NCBI RefSeq assembly: GCF_016863315.1
Contig: NZ_BOOQ01000002.1
Location: 496,001-560,000, forward strand
DNA from: Planotetraspora silvatica
GTDB lineage: Bacteria; Actinomycetota; Actinomycetes; Streptosporangiales; Streptosporangiaceae
Direction of reading: 5' to 3'
Length of the DNA: 64,000 nucleotides
Positions 46,765-55,734 of the stretch are shown here, in pieces (position 1 is the stretch's first letter; each line of letters begins with the position of its first letter). The notes beneath the pieces are model-generated. The model was not told the origin of the DNA. It saw nothing but the letters and a program-made list of their open reading frames with translations, and did not search any database. The position numbers and the translations under genes were made by a program.

Positions 46765-47616
46765 ATGACGACACCGCCCAGCAGCCCAGCGGCGTCTCGG
46801 GCGTCGGTGACGGCGCGAGCGGTCATCACGACGGAGGCGGCAGGGGGCCGGACACGTCTGGAGACGTTGCGGTCCGATCCGCCGCTGACGCTGCGCCAGA
46901 CGGGTCCCGGCCTGGTGCATCTGGTCTCGACCGGGGCGGGCCCGCTCGGCGGAGACCGCCTGGAACTGGTGATCGACGTCGGCCCCGGCACCGATCTGGA
47001 GGTGCGTTCGGTGGCGTCAACGCTGGTGCTGCCCGGCTCCTCCCCCGGCGACTCGGTCATGATGGTCGACGCCCGCGTCGGCGCGGGCGCGTCGTTGCGC
47101 TTCTCGCCGGAGCCGACCGTGCTCGCCGCCGGGTGTTCGCACCGCATGGCCGTACGGCTCTCGCTCGCGGAGGACGCCACGGTCCTGTGGCGCGAGGAGA
47201 TCGTCTTCGGACGGCACGGCGAACGGCCCGGCCGCTGCCGTACCAGGTTCGACGCCACCGTCGCCGGATGGCCGCTACTGCGGCAGGAGCTTCTCATCGG
47301 GGATCCGGCGGTCGACGCCAGCCCCGCCGTGTACGGCGACGCCCGATGCGTCGGCTCCACCCTCATCGCGGGCCCGGCGTGGGATGCCGAACGTGATCAG
47401 AAAGGGGAACGCCGGGCCACGATCGGCGACGGGTGGGCCACATTGCCCCTGGCGGGGCCGGGAGTGCTCGCCTCCGCCCTCGCCCAGGACACCGTGGAGT
47501 TGCGCGCCCGCCTCGAACGCGCCGAGAGCATGGCCGATGTCTACGCCACCTCATGGCAGGAGAAAACGGAGCTTGCCGTGCCGCAACGGACACCAGCGGT
47601 GGACGCCGGGCCGTAG
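46765..47616 (+). CDS. ureD: Urease accessory protein UreD (UreH)
   Basis: A 283-residue protein with typical UreD features: LRQTGPGLVHLVSTGAGPLG, GDRLELVIDVGPGTDLEVRS, FSPEPTVLAAGCSH and GRHGERPGRCRTRFDATVAG. It is the scaffold on which UreF and UreG assemble with the apo-urease. It closes the ure operon. Confidence 0.95.
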   Translation: MTTPPSSPAASRASVTARAVITTEAAGGRTRLETLRSDPPLTLRQTGPGLVHLVSTGAGPLGGDRLELVIDVGPGTDLEVRSVASTLVLPGSSPGDSVMMVDARVGAGASLRFSPEPTVLAAGCSHRMAVRLSLAEDATVLWREEIVFGRHGERPGRCRTRFDATVAGWPLLRQELLIGDPAVDASPAVYGDARCVGSTLIAGPAWDAERDQKGERRATIGDGWATLPLAGPGVLASALAQDTVELRARLERAESMADVYATSWQEKTELAVPQRTPAVDAGP

Positions 47617-47626
47617 CCTGGTGATC

Positions 47627-48106
47627 GTGTCGGAACCCACCCTGCCGGGCTACGGAATGCCGGGCCGGAGCACCCCCAGTCTGCTGCTCGCCATCGGTGT
47701 GATCGTCGCCGGCCTCGCGCTGGCCGTGACGGCGCTGCTGCCATGGGCGGGGGTGACGGCCCGGTTCAGCGTGCTGGACACCGAGGTCAACCACGTGGTG
47801 CGGGGCGTGGGCGACGGAGCGGGCTGGGCCGTCATGGTCGCCGGACTCGTGGCGATGCTGCTCGGAGTGCTCGGCGTCGTGCGGAGTTGGCTGTTCACCG
47901 GGTTCGCGATCCTGCCAGGCGCGGTGGCCGCGTTCTCCATGGCGATGTTCCTCATGGATCCCCAGGACCTGGCCGACCGGCTGAACTTCCGCGTCCCGGG
48001 GCTGATCGACGTGCATCCCACGATCGAGTACGGCTGGTTCGCGGGACTGCTCGCCTCGGTCGTGGTCGCCGTGCTGGCCGCCGCCTCCCTCATCCGCCGC
48101 CGCTGA
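47627..48106 (+). CDS. Small integral membrane protein, four helices (unknown)
   Basis: The product is 159 residues from the GTG at 47627, starting 11 bp after ureD. The four hydrophobic segments are LLLAIGVIVAGLALAVTALL, AGWAVMVAGLVAMLLGVLGVV, LFTGFAILPGAVAAFSMAMF and WFAGLLASVVVAVLAAASLI. It has no catalytic motif. It may be co-transcribed with the urease genes, but a role in urea metabolism is not evident. Confidence 0.7.
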   Translation: MSEPTLPGYGMPGRSTPSLLLAIGVIVAGLALAVTALLPWAGVTARFSVLDTEVNHVVRGVGDGAGWAVMVAGLVAMLLGVLGVVRSWLFTGFAILPGAVAAFSMAMFLMDPQDLADRLNFRVPGLIDVHPTIEYGWFAGLLASVVVAVLAAASLIRRR

Positions 48107-48142
48107 ACGCCGCGGCCCAGAGCCTGCCCCGGACGCAGCCGG

Positions 48143-48168
48143 CGCGGCGGGAACGAAGTCCCGCCGCG
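48143..48168. terminator. Bidirectional hairpin between the membrane protein and era
   Basis: A 10-bp perfect stem (48143-48152 with 48159-48168) and a 6-base loop, 8 bp before the era stop. Confidence 0.65.
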
Positions 48169-48176
48169 GAGGCGCG

Positions 48177-49100
48177 TCAGTCGTAGAAGCCCAGGCGGCG
48201 GAGTTGCTTGGGATCGCGCTGCCACTCCTTGGCGACCTTGATGCGCAGGTCCAGGTAGACGCGGCTGCCGAGGAGCGCCTCGATCTGCTGCCGAGCGCGG
48301 GTGCCGACGTCCTTCAGCCGGGCGCCGCCGGGGCCGATCACGATCGCCTTCTGCGACTGGCGCTCGACGTACATGAACGCGTAGATGTCCAGGAGGTCGT
48401 CGCGGCCCTCTCGCGGGCCCATCTCCTCCACCACGACCGCGATGGAGTGCGGCAACTCGTCGCGGACGCCCTCGAGCGCCGCCTCCCTGATCAGCTCCGC
48501 GACCAGGATCGCCTCCGGCTCGTCGGTCAGCTCTCCTCCGGCGTACAGCGGCGGGGACTCCGGCAGCCGGGCGATGAGCTGCTCGGCGAGCACGTCGAGC
48601 TGTTCCCCGCTCTCGGCCGACACCGGGACGATCTCCGCGAAGTCGGCCAGCTCCGAGACCGCCAGCAACTGGCGGGCGATCTGCTCGCGCGAGGCGAGGT
48701 CGCATTTGGTCACGACCGCGACCACCGGGGTCTTCTTCACGGCGGCGAGCTTCTCGGTGATGAACTTGTCGCCCTTGCCGATCGGCTCGTTGGCCGGCAC
48801 GCAGAAGCCGATCACGTCGACCTCGGTCAGGGTGGACAACACGAGGCTGTCCAGCCGTTCGCCGAGAAGCGTGCGGGGCCGGTGGAAGCCGGGGGTGTCC
48901 ACGATCACGAGCTGTGCCTCGGGCCGGTGCACGATGCCGCGGATGGCCCGCCGGGTCGTCTGCGGCTTCGACGAGGTGATGGCCACCTTGGTGCCGACGA
49001 GGGCGTTCATCAGGGTGGACTTGCCGACGTTCGGCCTGCCGACGAAGCAGGCGAACCCGGCGTGGAAGTCGTCAGGGAAGTCGCTGCGGAAATCGCTCAC
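48177..49100 (-). CDS. era: GTPase Era
   Basis: A 307-residue Era: GRPNVGKSTLMNALVG (G1), RRAIRGI switch, VDTPGFHRP (G3), TKCDLASREQ (G4), and a C-terminal KH domain (VIGPGGARLKDVGTRARQQI). It binds 16S rRNA near its 3' end and aids 30S maturation. It starts 1 bp after the CDA-like gene and closes a three-gene coupled run (lipoprotein, CDA-like, era). Confidence 0.97.
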   Translation of the reverse strand: MSDFRSDFPDDFHAGFACFVGRPNVGKSTLMNALVGTKVAITSSKPQTTRRAIRGIVHRPEAQLVIVDTPGFHRPRTLLGERLDSLVLSTLTEVDVIGFCVPANEPIGKGDKFITEKLAAVKKTPVVAVVTKCDLASREQIARQLLAVSELADFAEIVPVSAESGEQLDVLAEQLIARLPESPPLYAGGELTDEPEAILVAELIREAALEGVRDELPHSIAVVVEEMGPREGRDDLLDIYAFMYVERQSQKAIVIGPGGARLKDVGTRARQQIEALLGSRVYLDLRIKVAKEWQRDPKQLRRLGFYD

Positions 49101-49101
49101 G

Positions 49102-49437
49102 TCAGACGTACCGGCCCTTCAGGGAACCGTCGGGACCGGCCAGGAAGAATGTGCCGCCGCCGAGGTCCCGCACGACCGACAGGTCCTGCTCCTCGGGGCC
49201 CTCCGCCTCGGAGACGAGCGCGGCGGCCTCCAGGGCCTTCGCCCCGCTCGACACCGCCATCGCGACCGCGACCTGGACAGCCGACAGCTGGAGCGAGGGC
49301 AGATCGACGCCGCTCGCGGCATACGTCCGCCCCGTCTCGTCACGCACCGCGGCTCCCTCGGCGGAGCCGTTACGGGCGCGAATCGAACGCGCCAGCGTGA
49401 TGATCTTCGAATCCTCGGGGTCCAGCGTCTCTGTCAC
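49102..49437 (-). CDS. Cytidine-deaminase-like protein lacking zinc ligands
   Basis: A 111-residue protein in the position where actinomycetes carry a cytidine-deaminase-like gene next to era. It shows the family-type core (IITLARSIRARNGSAEGAAV, GRTYAASGVDLPSLQLSAVQ) but has neither the HAE nor the PCxxC zinc motif. It is therefore probably not a deaminase and may act as a structural or regulatory protein. Start and stop codons are shared with both neighbours (GTGA with the lipoprotein gene; 1-bp gap to era). Confidence 0.75.
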   Translation of the reverse strand: MTETLDPEDSKIITLARSIRARNGSAEGAAVRDETGRTYAASGVDLPSLQLSAVQVAVAMAVSSGAKALEAAALVSEAEGPEEQDLSVVRDLGGGTFFLAGPDGSLKGRYV

Positions 49438-50087
49438 GGGTCAAGGCTACCGACCTCGCGGACCAGTGACCGGGCCAGTTCCTCCGTACGGCCGGCATCG
49501 GGCGCCGTCAGACCGGCGTGAACGAGGGCGACGAGAGTGTGCCGGACGTTGACGACGACCAGATGCATCTCGTACGGGTATCCCCCGACGCGGCCGGCCA
49601 GCCGGCGGGCCTCGACGTCGTCGCCGACGTCCTCGAGCGGGAACGGGGACGCCACGAGCCGGTCCCCCCGCCCCGCGCGGCCACTCTGGGCGGTGGCGCA
49701 CTCGCCCATGGCCTCGCGCAACTCCTCGAAGTGGTCCTCGGCCTCGTCGCCCAGGTAGACCGCCAGACCGACGCCGGCCAGTTCCCCGATGCGGTCGCCC
49801 TCATAGGTGACCGTGGCCGTGCCGCCGAGCCCGTCCGAGGGCGGCTCGCCCGCCACGGCGTCGAAGAGCACGCGGCACGCCTTCTTCTTCGGCCGGAAGG
49901 GGGGTCGCCACCCGTCTCTGGCTCGATCGGAGAAGCCGGCCGGCAGGTCGTCCATGGTGCCGAGCGCGGCACGCAGCCGCACGGTCTCGGCCGTGGATCT
50001 CGCGCGTGCGTGGATCATGTCCTCGGTGCCGCACGCCCCCGTCATCGCGATCAGTCCGCATACGAGGGCCGCCTGGATGATCCGCAT
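49434..50087 (-). CDS. Predicted lipoprotein, unknown function
   Basis: The product is 217 residues from the ATG at 50087. The signal peptide ends at a lipobox TGAC (Cys about residue 19), so it is a membrane-anchored surface protein. The mature part has no recognised domain. The stop codon overlaps the start of the CDA-like gene by GTGA, so the two are translated together, which is unusual for a surface protein with an rRNA-maturation neighbour. Confidence 0.72.
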   Translation of the reverse strand: MRIIQAALVCGLIAMTGACGTEDMIHARARSTAETVRLRAALGTMDDLPAGFSDRARDGWRPPFRPKKKACRVLFDAVAGEPPSDGLGGTATVTYEGDRIGELAGVGLAVYLGDEAEDHFEELREAMGECATAQSGRAGRGDRLVASPFPLEDVGDDVEARRLAGRVGGYPYEMHLVVVNVRHTLVALVHAGLTAPDAGRTEELARSLVREVGSLDP

Positions 50088-50399
50088 ACCCGTCGTCTCC
50101 TCCGCCGACCCGTTCCTTCCCCGGACGGAAATCGACAACCACCAGGAGTGACGAGCGGCGATGTGCGACGACGTATGGGGCGCTCCCACCCGATCCGGCC
50201 GGGTGAGAGCCCCCACGAGCCCCCGAGCGAGGGTGCCGGTGCGCCGCGAACCCCTTCCGGCGCGCCGGGCTCCCCCCTCCGGCGTCCCGAACCCCTCCCG
50301 GACGCCTTGCAAGAACTGTGGCCCAGCCCACTTGCAGAACGCTTAACGGACGCTTGCCGCCCAAGCCACATGAGACACAAATCCGACAATCGGCGCGGA
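50088..50399. other. 312-bp intergenic region, GC-rich, no gene seen
   Basis: It separates the lipoprotein start from the CorC-like stop. It contains an 11-bp direct repeat (CTTGCAAGAAC at 50306 and CTTGCAGAAC at 50331, 25 bp apart). No convincing ORF is present. It presumably holds the promoter of the lipoprotein-CDA-era run and the end of the CorC-like transcript. Confidence 0.5.
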
Positions 50400-51698
50400 T
50401 TAGTCTCGCTCAGCCGAGGCCCTGACGACGTCGTCGTCCCCCGCGGCGGGCTCGACCGGGCGGACGACCACGGTGCTGATGCGGTTGCGGCGCCCGGCCA
50501 GGGTCTCCGCCGTCAGGCGCAGCCCGCCGACCGTGGTCTCGGAGCCCGCGATGGGCACGCGTCCCAGCGCGTGCGCCAGCAGCCCGCCCACGGTGTCGAC
50601 GTCCTCGACCTCGATCTCGGTGTCGAACAGCTCCGCCAGCTCGTCGATCGGCAGCCGCGCGGTCACCCGTACGGCGCCGCCGTCGAGCCACTCGACCCGG
50701 GGCGCCTCCTGGTCGTACTCGTCGGCGATCTCGCCCACGATCTCCTCGAGCACGTCCTCGATCGTGACCAGGCCGGCGGTGCCGCCGTACTCGTCGATCA
50801 CGATCGCCAGGTGGATCTGCCGCGCCTGCATCTCGCGCAGCAGTTCGTCGATCGGCTTGCTGTCCGGCACGTAGGTGGCCGGGCGCATGAACCCGTCGAT
50901 CCGGGCCCCCGAGTCACCGTTGTCCTGCATCCGCCTGACGATGTCCTTGAGATACGCGATGCCGACGACGTCGTCCTCGTTCTCACCGACCACGGGGATG
51001 CGGGAGAAGCCGCTGCGCAGGGCCAGCGAGAGCGCCTGGCTCAGGGTCTTGCCGCGCTCGATGAAGATGATGTCGGTGCGCGGCACCATGACCTCGCGCA
51101 CGAGCGTGTCGCCCAGCTCGAACACCGAGTGGATCATTTCCCGCTCGTCGGGCTCGATCACCCTGCGCTGTTCGGCCAGATCGACCAGGTCGCGCAGCTC
51201 GGCCTCAGAGGTGAAGGGGCCCTCCCGGAACCCCCGGCCGGGCGTGAGCGCGTTGCCCAGCAGGATCAGCAGCTTCGGCAGCGGGCCGAAGATCCGGGTC
51301 AGGCCGTACACGATCGGGGCGCCGGCCAGCGCGACCGGCTCGGCGTGCTGCCGGCCGAGGGTGCGCGGGGAGACGCCGACGATGACGTAGCTCACCACGA
51401 TCATGATGACGGCCGCCACCGCGTACGCCTGTCCCTGGTCGCCGAGCCAGTCGACGGTCAGCAGGGTGGCGATGACGGTGGCCACCAGCTCACAGCTCAA
51501 GCGAAGCAGGAGCAGGAGGTTGAGATAGCGCGGCGGGTCGGCGACGATCGCCCGGAGGCGCACCGCACCGCGGCGGCCCTCCTTGACGAACTCCTCAGCG
51601 CGCACCCTGGAGATGCGCGTGAGGGCCGTTTCCGCACTCGCCAGCAGGCCGCCGATCACGATCAGGATGACGGCCGAAATCAGCCAGCCGTTGTTCAC
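50400..51698 (-). CDS. CNNM/CorC-type membrane protein with CBS pair (hemolysin C-like)
   Basis: The product is 432 residues from the GTG at 51698; this start is chosen because GTGA overlaps the stop of ybeY. The N-terminal DUF21 membrane domain (three or four helices, [20 protein letters not shown]) is followed by a CBS pair ([20 protein letters not shown], and [20 protein letters not shown]) and a CorC_HlyC domain. The family is linked to magnesium or cobalt efflux and membrane ion balance. The neighbours phoH-ybeY are the usual ones in bacteria. Confidence 0.92.
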   Translation of the reverse strand: MNNGWLISAVILIVIGGLLASAETALTRISRVRAEEFVKEGRRGAVRLRAIVADPPRYLNLLLLLRLSCELVATVIATLLTVDWLGDQGQAYAVAAVIMIVVSYVIVGVSPRTLGRQHAEPVALAGAPIVYGLTRIFGPLPKLLILLGNALTPGRGFREGPFTSEAELRDLVDLAEQRRVIEPDEREMIHSVFELGDTLVREVMVPRTDIIFIERGKTLSQALSLALRSGFSRIPVVGENEDDVVGIAYLKDIVRRMQDNGDSGARIDGFMRPATYVPDSKPIDELLREMQARQIHLAIVIDEYGGTAGLVTIEDVLEEIVGEIADEYDQEAPRVEWLDGGAVRVTARLPIDELAELFDTEIEVEDVDTVGGLLAHALGRVPIAGSETTVGGLRLTAETLAGRRNRISTVVVRPVEPAAGDDDVVRASAERD

Positions 51699-52171
51699 GG
51701 CTTCCGCCGCACCTCCCGCCACGCCTCGAGCAGCTCGCCCTGAAGGCCGAACATCTCGGCGTGTTCCTCTGGTTCCGCATGGTCATAGCCCAGCAGGTGA
51801 AGGATGCCGTGGGTGCAGAGCATCTCCAGCTCGTCCTGGGCGCCGTGCCCGGCCTCCGCGGCCTGCTTGGCGGCGACCTGGGGGCAGAGCACCACGTCGC
51901 CGAGCAGCGCGGGGTCGGTGGAGGAGTCGTCCTCGCGGCCGCCGCCGGAATTGGGCCGCAGCTCGTCCATGGGGAAGGCCAGGACGTCGGTCGGCCCCGG
52001 CTCCCCCATCCACTGCTCGTGCAGGACGGCCATCGCCGCCTCGTCGATGATCAGGATCGACAGCTCGGCCAGTGGGTGGATGCCCATGCGGCCGAGCACG
52101 TGACCGGCCAGCTCGACGAGTGCCGACTCGTCGACCTCGACGCCGGACTCGTTGGCCACCTCGATGCTCAC
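51695..52171 (-). CDS. ybeY: Endoribonuclease YbeY (rRNA maturation)
   Basis: The product is 158 residues from the GTG at 52171 (GGAG four bases before). The zinc motif [20 protein letters not shown] is complete. YbeY matures the 3' end of 16S rRNA and takes part in 70S quality control. It lies between phoH (25-bp gap) and the CorC-like gene (GTGA overlap). Confidence 0.96.
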   Translation of the reverse strand: MSIEVANESGVEVDESALVELAGHVLGRMGIHPLAELSILIIDEAAMAVLHEQWMGEPGPTDVLAFPMDELRPNSGGGREDDSSTDPALLGDVVLCPQVAAKQAAEAGHGAQDELEMLCTHGILHLLGYDHAEPEEHAEMFGLQGELLEAWREVRRKP

Positions 52172-52196
52172 CGGATCTCCTTCGCGCGCGTGCTCG

Positions 52197-53216
52197 TCAT
52201 CGTCTGCCCCTGGCTCGCTTGGCGATCTCACGGGGCTCGGACGCGACCGCCGCGTCATAGCGTCCGTAGGCGTCCACGATGTCGCCGACCAGCCGGTGAC
52301 GCACCACGTCGGCGCTGGTCAGCCTGCTGAAGTGAATGTCCTCGATGCCCTCGAGGATGGTCTGCACGACCTTGAGGCCGCTCTCCTGTCCGCCGGGCAG
52401 GTCGATCTGCGTCACGTCACCCGTGACGACGATCTTGGAGTTGAACCCCAGGCGGGTCAGGAACATCTTCATCTGCTCAGGCGAGGTGTTCTGCGCCTCG
52501 TCGAGGATGATGAAGGCGTCGTTGAGGGTGCGCCCGCGCATGTAGGCCAGCGGCGCGACCTCGATCGTACCCGCGGCCATCAGACGCGGAATCGAGTCGG
52601 GGTCGAGCATGTCGTGGAGGGCGTCGTAGAGCGGCCGCAGGTACGGGTCGATCTTCTCGTAGAGCGTCCCCGGCAGGAACCCCAGCCGCTCGCCCGCCTC
52701 CACGGCGGGCCGGGTCAGGATGATCCTGTTCACATGCTTGTTCTGCAGGGCCTTCACGGCCTTGGCCATCGCCAGGTAGGTCTTGCCCGTGCCGGCGGGG
52801 CCGATGCCGAACACGACCGTGTGCTTGTCGATCGCGTCGACGTACCGCTTCTGGTTGACCGTCTTGGGACGGATCGTCCGGCCGCGAGAGGAGAGGATGT
52901 CGAGCGACAGCACCTCGGCCGGACGGTCGGTGGTCATCCGCAACATCGCGATGCTGCGCTCGACGGAATCGGGCGTCAGCACCGCGCCCGAGGTGACCAG
53001 CTCGACCAGCTCCTCGAACAGGCGCACGACGACGCCGCTCTCCTCGGGGCTGCCGGTGACGGTGATCTCGTTGCCGCGCACGTGGATGTCGGCGCGGAAG
53101 GCCTTTTCTATGACCCGCAGCAGCTCGTCGCGCGAGCCGAGGAGGCTGACCATCGGCTGCCCATCGGGGATGACCACCTTGGCCTGGGTTTTATGGAATT
53201 CCTGTGATTCGGACAT
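52197..53216 (-). CDS. phoH: PhoH family protein (YbeZ-like ATPase)
   Basis: A 339-residue PhoH with the P-loop [35 protein letters not shown] (Walker B) and the [10 protein letters not shown]-type N-terminal region. PhoH-ATPases are thought to be RNA-related helicases acting with YbeY. It is the first gene of a phoH-ybeY-CorC unit. Confidence 0.95.
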   Translation of the reverse strand: MSESQEFHKTQAKVVIPDGQPMVSLLGSRDELLRVIEKAFRADIHVRGNEITVTGSPEESGVVVRLFEELVELVTSGAVLTPDSVERSIAMLRMTTDRPAEVLSLDILSSRGRTIRPKTVNQKRYVDAIDKHTVVFGIGPAGTGKTYLAMAKAVKALQNKHVNRIILTRPAVEAGERLGFLPGTLYEKIDPYLRPLYDALHDMLDPDSIPRLMAAGTIEVAPLAYMRGRTLNDAFIILDEAQNTSPEQMKMFLTRLGFNSKIVVTGDVTQIDLPGGQESGLKVVQTILEGIEDIHFSRLTSADVVRHRLVGDIVDAYGRYDAAVASEPREIAKRARGRR

Positions 53217-53270
53217 GGGCGGCCCTACGGCCTGCTCGCCTCCCTAGTTTCCTACCGTCATGCTAGCCGC

Positions 53271-53615
53271 TCACCCCGGTGGCCACAGGAGACTCCTGCC
53301 CCCGAGGACGTGCGCGTGGACGTGGAAGACGGTCTGCCCGGCGCCGGGACCGGTGTTGAGGACCACGCGATATCCGGATTCGGCCACGCCTTCCTGCACG
53401 GCCACGGCGTGACACGCCTTGAGCAGATCGTCGGCCAGGCCGTCGTCGGCCTCCGCCAGCGCCGCCGCGTTCTCGTGGTGGGCCCTGGGGATCACCAGCA
53501 CGTGCGTGGGCGCCTGCGGGTTGATGTCGCGGAACGCGAGCGCCCGATCGGTTTCCAGGACGATTTCCGCGGGGATCTCCTTGGCCGCTATGTTGCAGAA
53601 CAGGCAGTCGGTCAC
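53271..53615 (-). CDS. HIT (histidine triad) family protein
   Basis: The product is 114 residues from the GTG at 53615 (MTDCLFCNIAAKEIPAEIVL); an upstream TTG at 53639 is possible but lacks support. The HIT motif HVHAHVLGG and the N-terminal CLFC zinc pair are present. HIT proteins of the Hint type hydrolyse nucleoside phosphoramidates. A -10-like TACTCT directly before the GTG suggests a leaderless mRNA. Confidence 0.92.
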   Translation of the reverse strand: MTDCLFCNIAAKEIPAEIVLETDRALAFRDINPQAPTHVLVIPRAHHENAAALAEADDGLADDLLKACHAVAVQEGVAESGYRVVLNTGPGAGQTVFHVHAHVLGGRSLLWPPG

Positions 53616-53735
53616 GAGCGAAAGAGTAGCCGTTGCCAATCAGTGATGCCGTGGAAAGATCCCCGTAGATAGTCTGTGTGTGCGACACTGCACCGAAAAA
53701 ACACCCCTAGTGTCGGGCGAGGACACCACTGGGTC

Positions 53736-54341
53736 ATGCCCCCTAATGATTCGGAAGAACGTAAACTTCCCGGGAGTGACGAGCGTCCTACTGACGTGAC
53801 CACCGAAACCCTCGTGGCCGACAGGTCGCTGGGGGCGGTGCCCGTCGGGTGGGATGCCGACATGGCCGTGACGGCGCTTTACAGCGCCCATTATCGGTCA
53901 TTGGTGCGTCTCGCGGTGTTACTGGTCCGTGATGTGGCCAGTGCGGAAGAAGTCGTGCAGGACGCCTTCGTCGCCATCCATGGCGCGTGGCGGCGGCTTC
54001 GTGACACCGACAAGGCACTCGCCTACCTCCGCCAGTCGGTCGTCAACCGATCACGATCCGTGCTGCGCCATCGTGCCGTCGTCGAGAGATACGCGCCCAA
54101 GGGCCTTCCCGACGCGCCGAGCGCGGAGAACGGCGCGATCGGAGAGTTGGAGCGCACTGCGGTGATCGAGGCACTCCGTGGTCTGCCCACCAGGCAGCGG
54201 GAGGCGCTCGTGCTGCGCTACTACGGCGACCTGTCCGAGGCTGAGATCGCCAACGCGATGGGAATCAGCAAGGGCGCGGTGAAGAGTCACACGGCCCGCG
54301 GCATGGCCGCACTACGGATGGCACTGGAGCAGTTCTCATGA
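53736..54341 (+). CDS. SigE-family ECF-type RNA polymerase sigma factor
   Basis: The product is 201 residues from the ATG at 53736; the frame is open back to 53676, and alternatives exist. Region 2 (YSAHYRSLVRLAVLLVRDVA, AEEVVQDAFVAIHGAWRRL) and region 4 (LPTRQREALVLRYYGDLSEA, GISKGAVKSHTARGMAALR) are complete. SigE-type ECF factors are numerous in actinomycetes. It overlaps the following membrane protein by ATGA, which is likely its anti-sigma factor. An inverted repeat CGACACT/AGTGTCG (53683-53715) lies in its promoter. Confidence 0.92.
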   Translation: MPPNDSEERKLPGSDERPTDVTTETLVADRSLGAVPVGWDADMAVTALYSAHYRSLVRLAVLLVRDVASAEEVVQDAFVAIHGAWRRLRDTDKALAYLRQSVVNRSRSVLRHRAVVERYAPKGLPDAPSAENGAIGELERTAVIEALRGLPTRQREALVLRYYGDLSEAEIANAMGISKGAVKSHTARGMAALRMALEQFS

Positions 54342-54961
54342 CCTTCCCCGACGACGACTTCGAGGAGTTGCTCCGCGCTTCCATGCGCGCGGAGGCGGAC
54401 TCCATCGTGCCGTCTCCCGAGGGACTGAACATCATCCGCGGCCGGATCGAGAAGCGCGGCCTGCGGGGGACGTTTTGGTGGCGAGCGGGAGTCTCCGTAG
54501 CCGGAGCCGTCCTCGTGGCCGGCACGGTCGTCATGCTGGTCCCCGACCTGCGCACCCAGGTGAGCCAGAGCACGGGCATCTCGGTCGCGGGAGCAGACGG
54601 CTCCGAGCTTCCCGACACCTCCTCGACGGGACGTCCCCCCGCCGGAACGGTTCCCACCCCCGTGATCTCCCCCAGCGGGACGCCGCACTCTCAGGTGACG
54701 CCGACTCCCTCGCACAAGCCGACCACGAGCCTGCGGCCGCCGCCTCCCAAGGCGACGGTCTGCGCCACGCACCCGCCCGGCAAGATTGCTCCGTCTCCGT
54801 CGTGCCCTCCGGAGAAGGAGACGCCGTCTCCTCCGGTGACCACGTCCGCGACACCGAGCCCGACCCCGACGCCGACGGTCACCCCCACGCCCACGCCGAC
54901 ACCCACCCCGACGGAGACGGCCACGCTCGACGCGGGCGACGAGGTCGCGGTGGCCTCCTGA
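54338..54961 (+). CDS. Putative anti-sigma protein with Pro/Thr-rich extracytoplasmic tail
   Basis: A 207-residue protein. The cytoplasmic N-terminus (about 45 residues, DDDFEELLRASMRAEADSIV) lacks the HxxxCxxC zinc motif of classical ZAS anti-sigma factors. A single transmembrane helix follows (about 47-70). The outer part, about 130 residues, is a Pro/Thr/Ser-rich stalk ending with a short acidic tail. It is coupled to the sigma gene by ATGA, which argues for a regulator-partner role. The stalk could span the wall and sense stress. Confidence 0.78.
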   Translation: MTFPDDDFEELLRASMRAEADSIVPSPEGLNIIRGRIEKRGLRGTFWWRAGVSVAGAVLVAGTVVMLVPDLRTQVSQSTGISVAGADGSELPDTSSTGRPPAGTVPTPVISPSGTPHSQVTPTPSHKPTTSLRPPPPKATVCATHPPGKIAPSPSCPPEKETPSPPVTTSATPSPTPTPTVTPTPTPTPTPTETATLDAGDEVAVAS

Positions 54962-54983
54962 CCTCGCCCGTCTGAGGCCTCCG

Positions 54984-55715
54984 TCACCAGCGCCCGCAGC
55001 GGGACAGCAGCACCGCCGCGGCGGCGACCCCCGCCGTCGAGGTCCGCAACACCGTCGGCCCCAGCAGGGCCGGTACGGCTCCCGCCTGCGCGAACCTGTC
55101 GAGTTCTTCGCCGGCGATGCCGCCCTCGGGGCCGACCACGATCACGATGTCGCCCTTCTCGGGGAGCGTGACGCCGGACAGCGAGGCCGTGGCCTCCTCA
55201 TGCAGGACGATCCCGAGGGCCGCCTGCGAGATCAGCTGTGCGACCTGGCCGGTCGTGGCCTGCTCCGTCACCTCGGGGAGGTGGAAACGGCGGGCCTGCT
55301 TACCCGCCTCGCGGGCGGTGCTCCGCCAGCGGGCCGTCCCCTTGGCCGCCCGGTCGCCCTTCCACTGGGTCACGCAGCGGGCGGCCGACCAGGGCACGAT
55401 GACGTCCACGCCCGCCTCGGTCATCATCTCGACCGACAGCTCACCCCGGTCGCCCTTCGGCAGGCCCTGGACCACGACCAGGCGAGGCGCCGGCGCCTCG
55501 ACGCGGTGGCGCCCGACCACCTCGGCGGTGAGCGAATCCTTGCCCACCTCGACGACCACGCACTCGGCGAGAAGGCCGGCGCCGTCGGTGAGGTCGATCC
55601 GCTCGCCCGCGCGCATCCGGCGGACGGCGGCCGCGTGCCGTCCCTCCGCGCCGTCGAGCACGACACGGTCCGCCTCGAGGTCGGCGGCGTCGGCCAGGAA
55701 GACGGGAACGCTCAT
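54984..55715 (-). CDS. rsmE: 16S rRNA (uracil1498-N3)-methyltransferase
   Basis: A 243-residue SPOUT-class enzyme. A PUA-like N-terminus is followed by the SAM-binding knot VVVGPEGGI-type motif (VIVVGPEGGIAGEELDRFAQA) and LGPTVLRTSTAGVAAAAVL. It methylates U1498 of 16S rRNA. It lies 19 bp after dnaJ, so it belongs to the hrcA-dnaJ-rsmE operon common in actinomycetes. Confidence 0.95.
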   Translation of the reverse strand: MSVPVFLADAADLEADRVVLDGAEGRHAAAVRRMRAGERIDLTDGAGLLAECVVVEVGKDSLTAEVVGRHRVEAPAPRLVVVQGLPKGDRGELSVEMMTEAGVDVIVPWSAARCVTQWKGDRAAKGTARWRSTAREAGKQARRFHLPEVTEQATTGQVAQLISQAALGIVLHEEATASLSGVTLPEKGDIVIVVGPEGGIAGEELDRFAQAGAVPALLGPTVLRTSTAGVAAAAVLLSRCGRW

Positions 55716-55734
55716 GCGCCGCTCACAACGGACC

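Noticed and set aside
50161-50346. 61-codon ORF between the lipoprotein and the CorC-like gene
   Set aside because: Composition is Arg/Pro-rich shadow type without an RBS.
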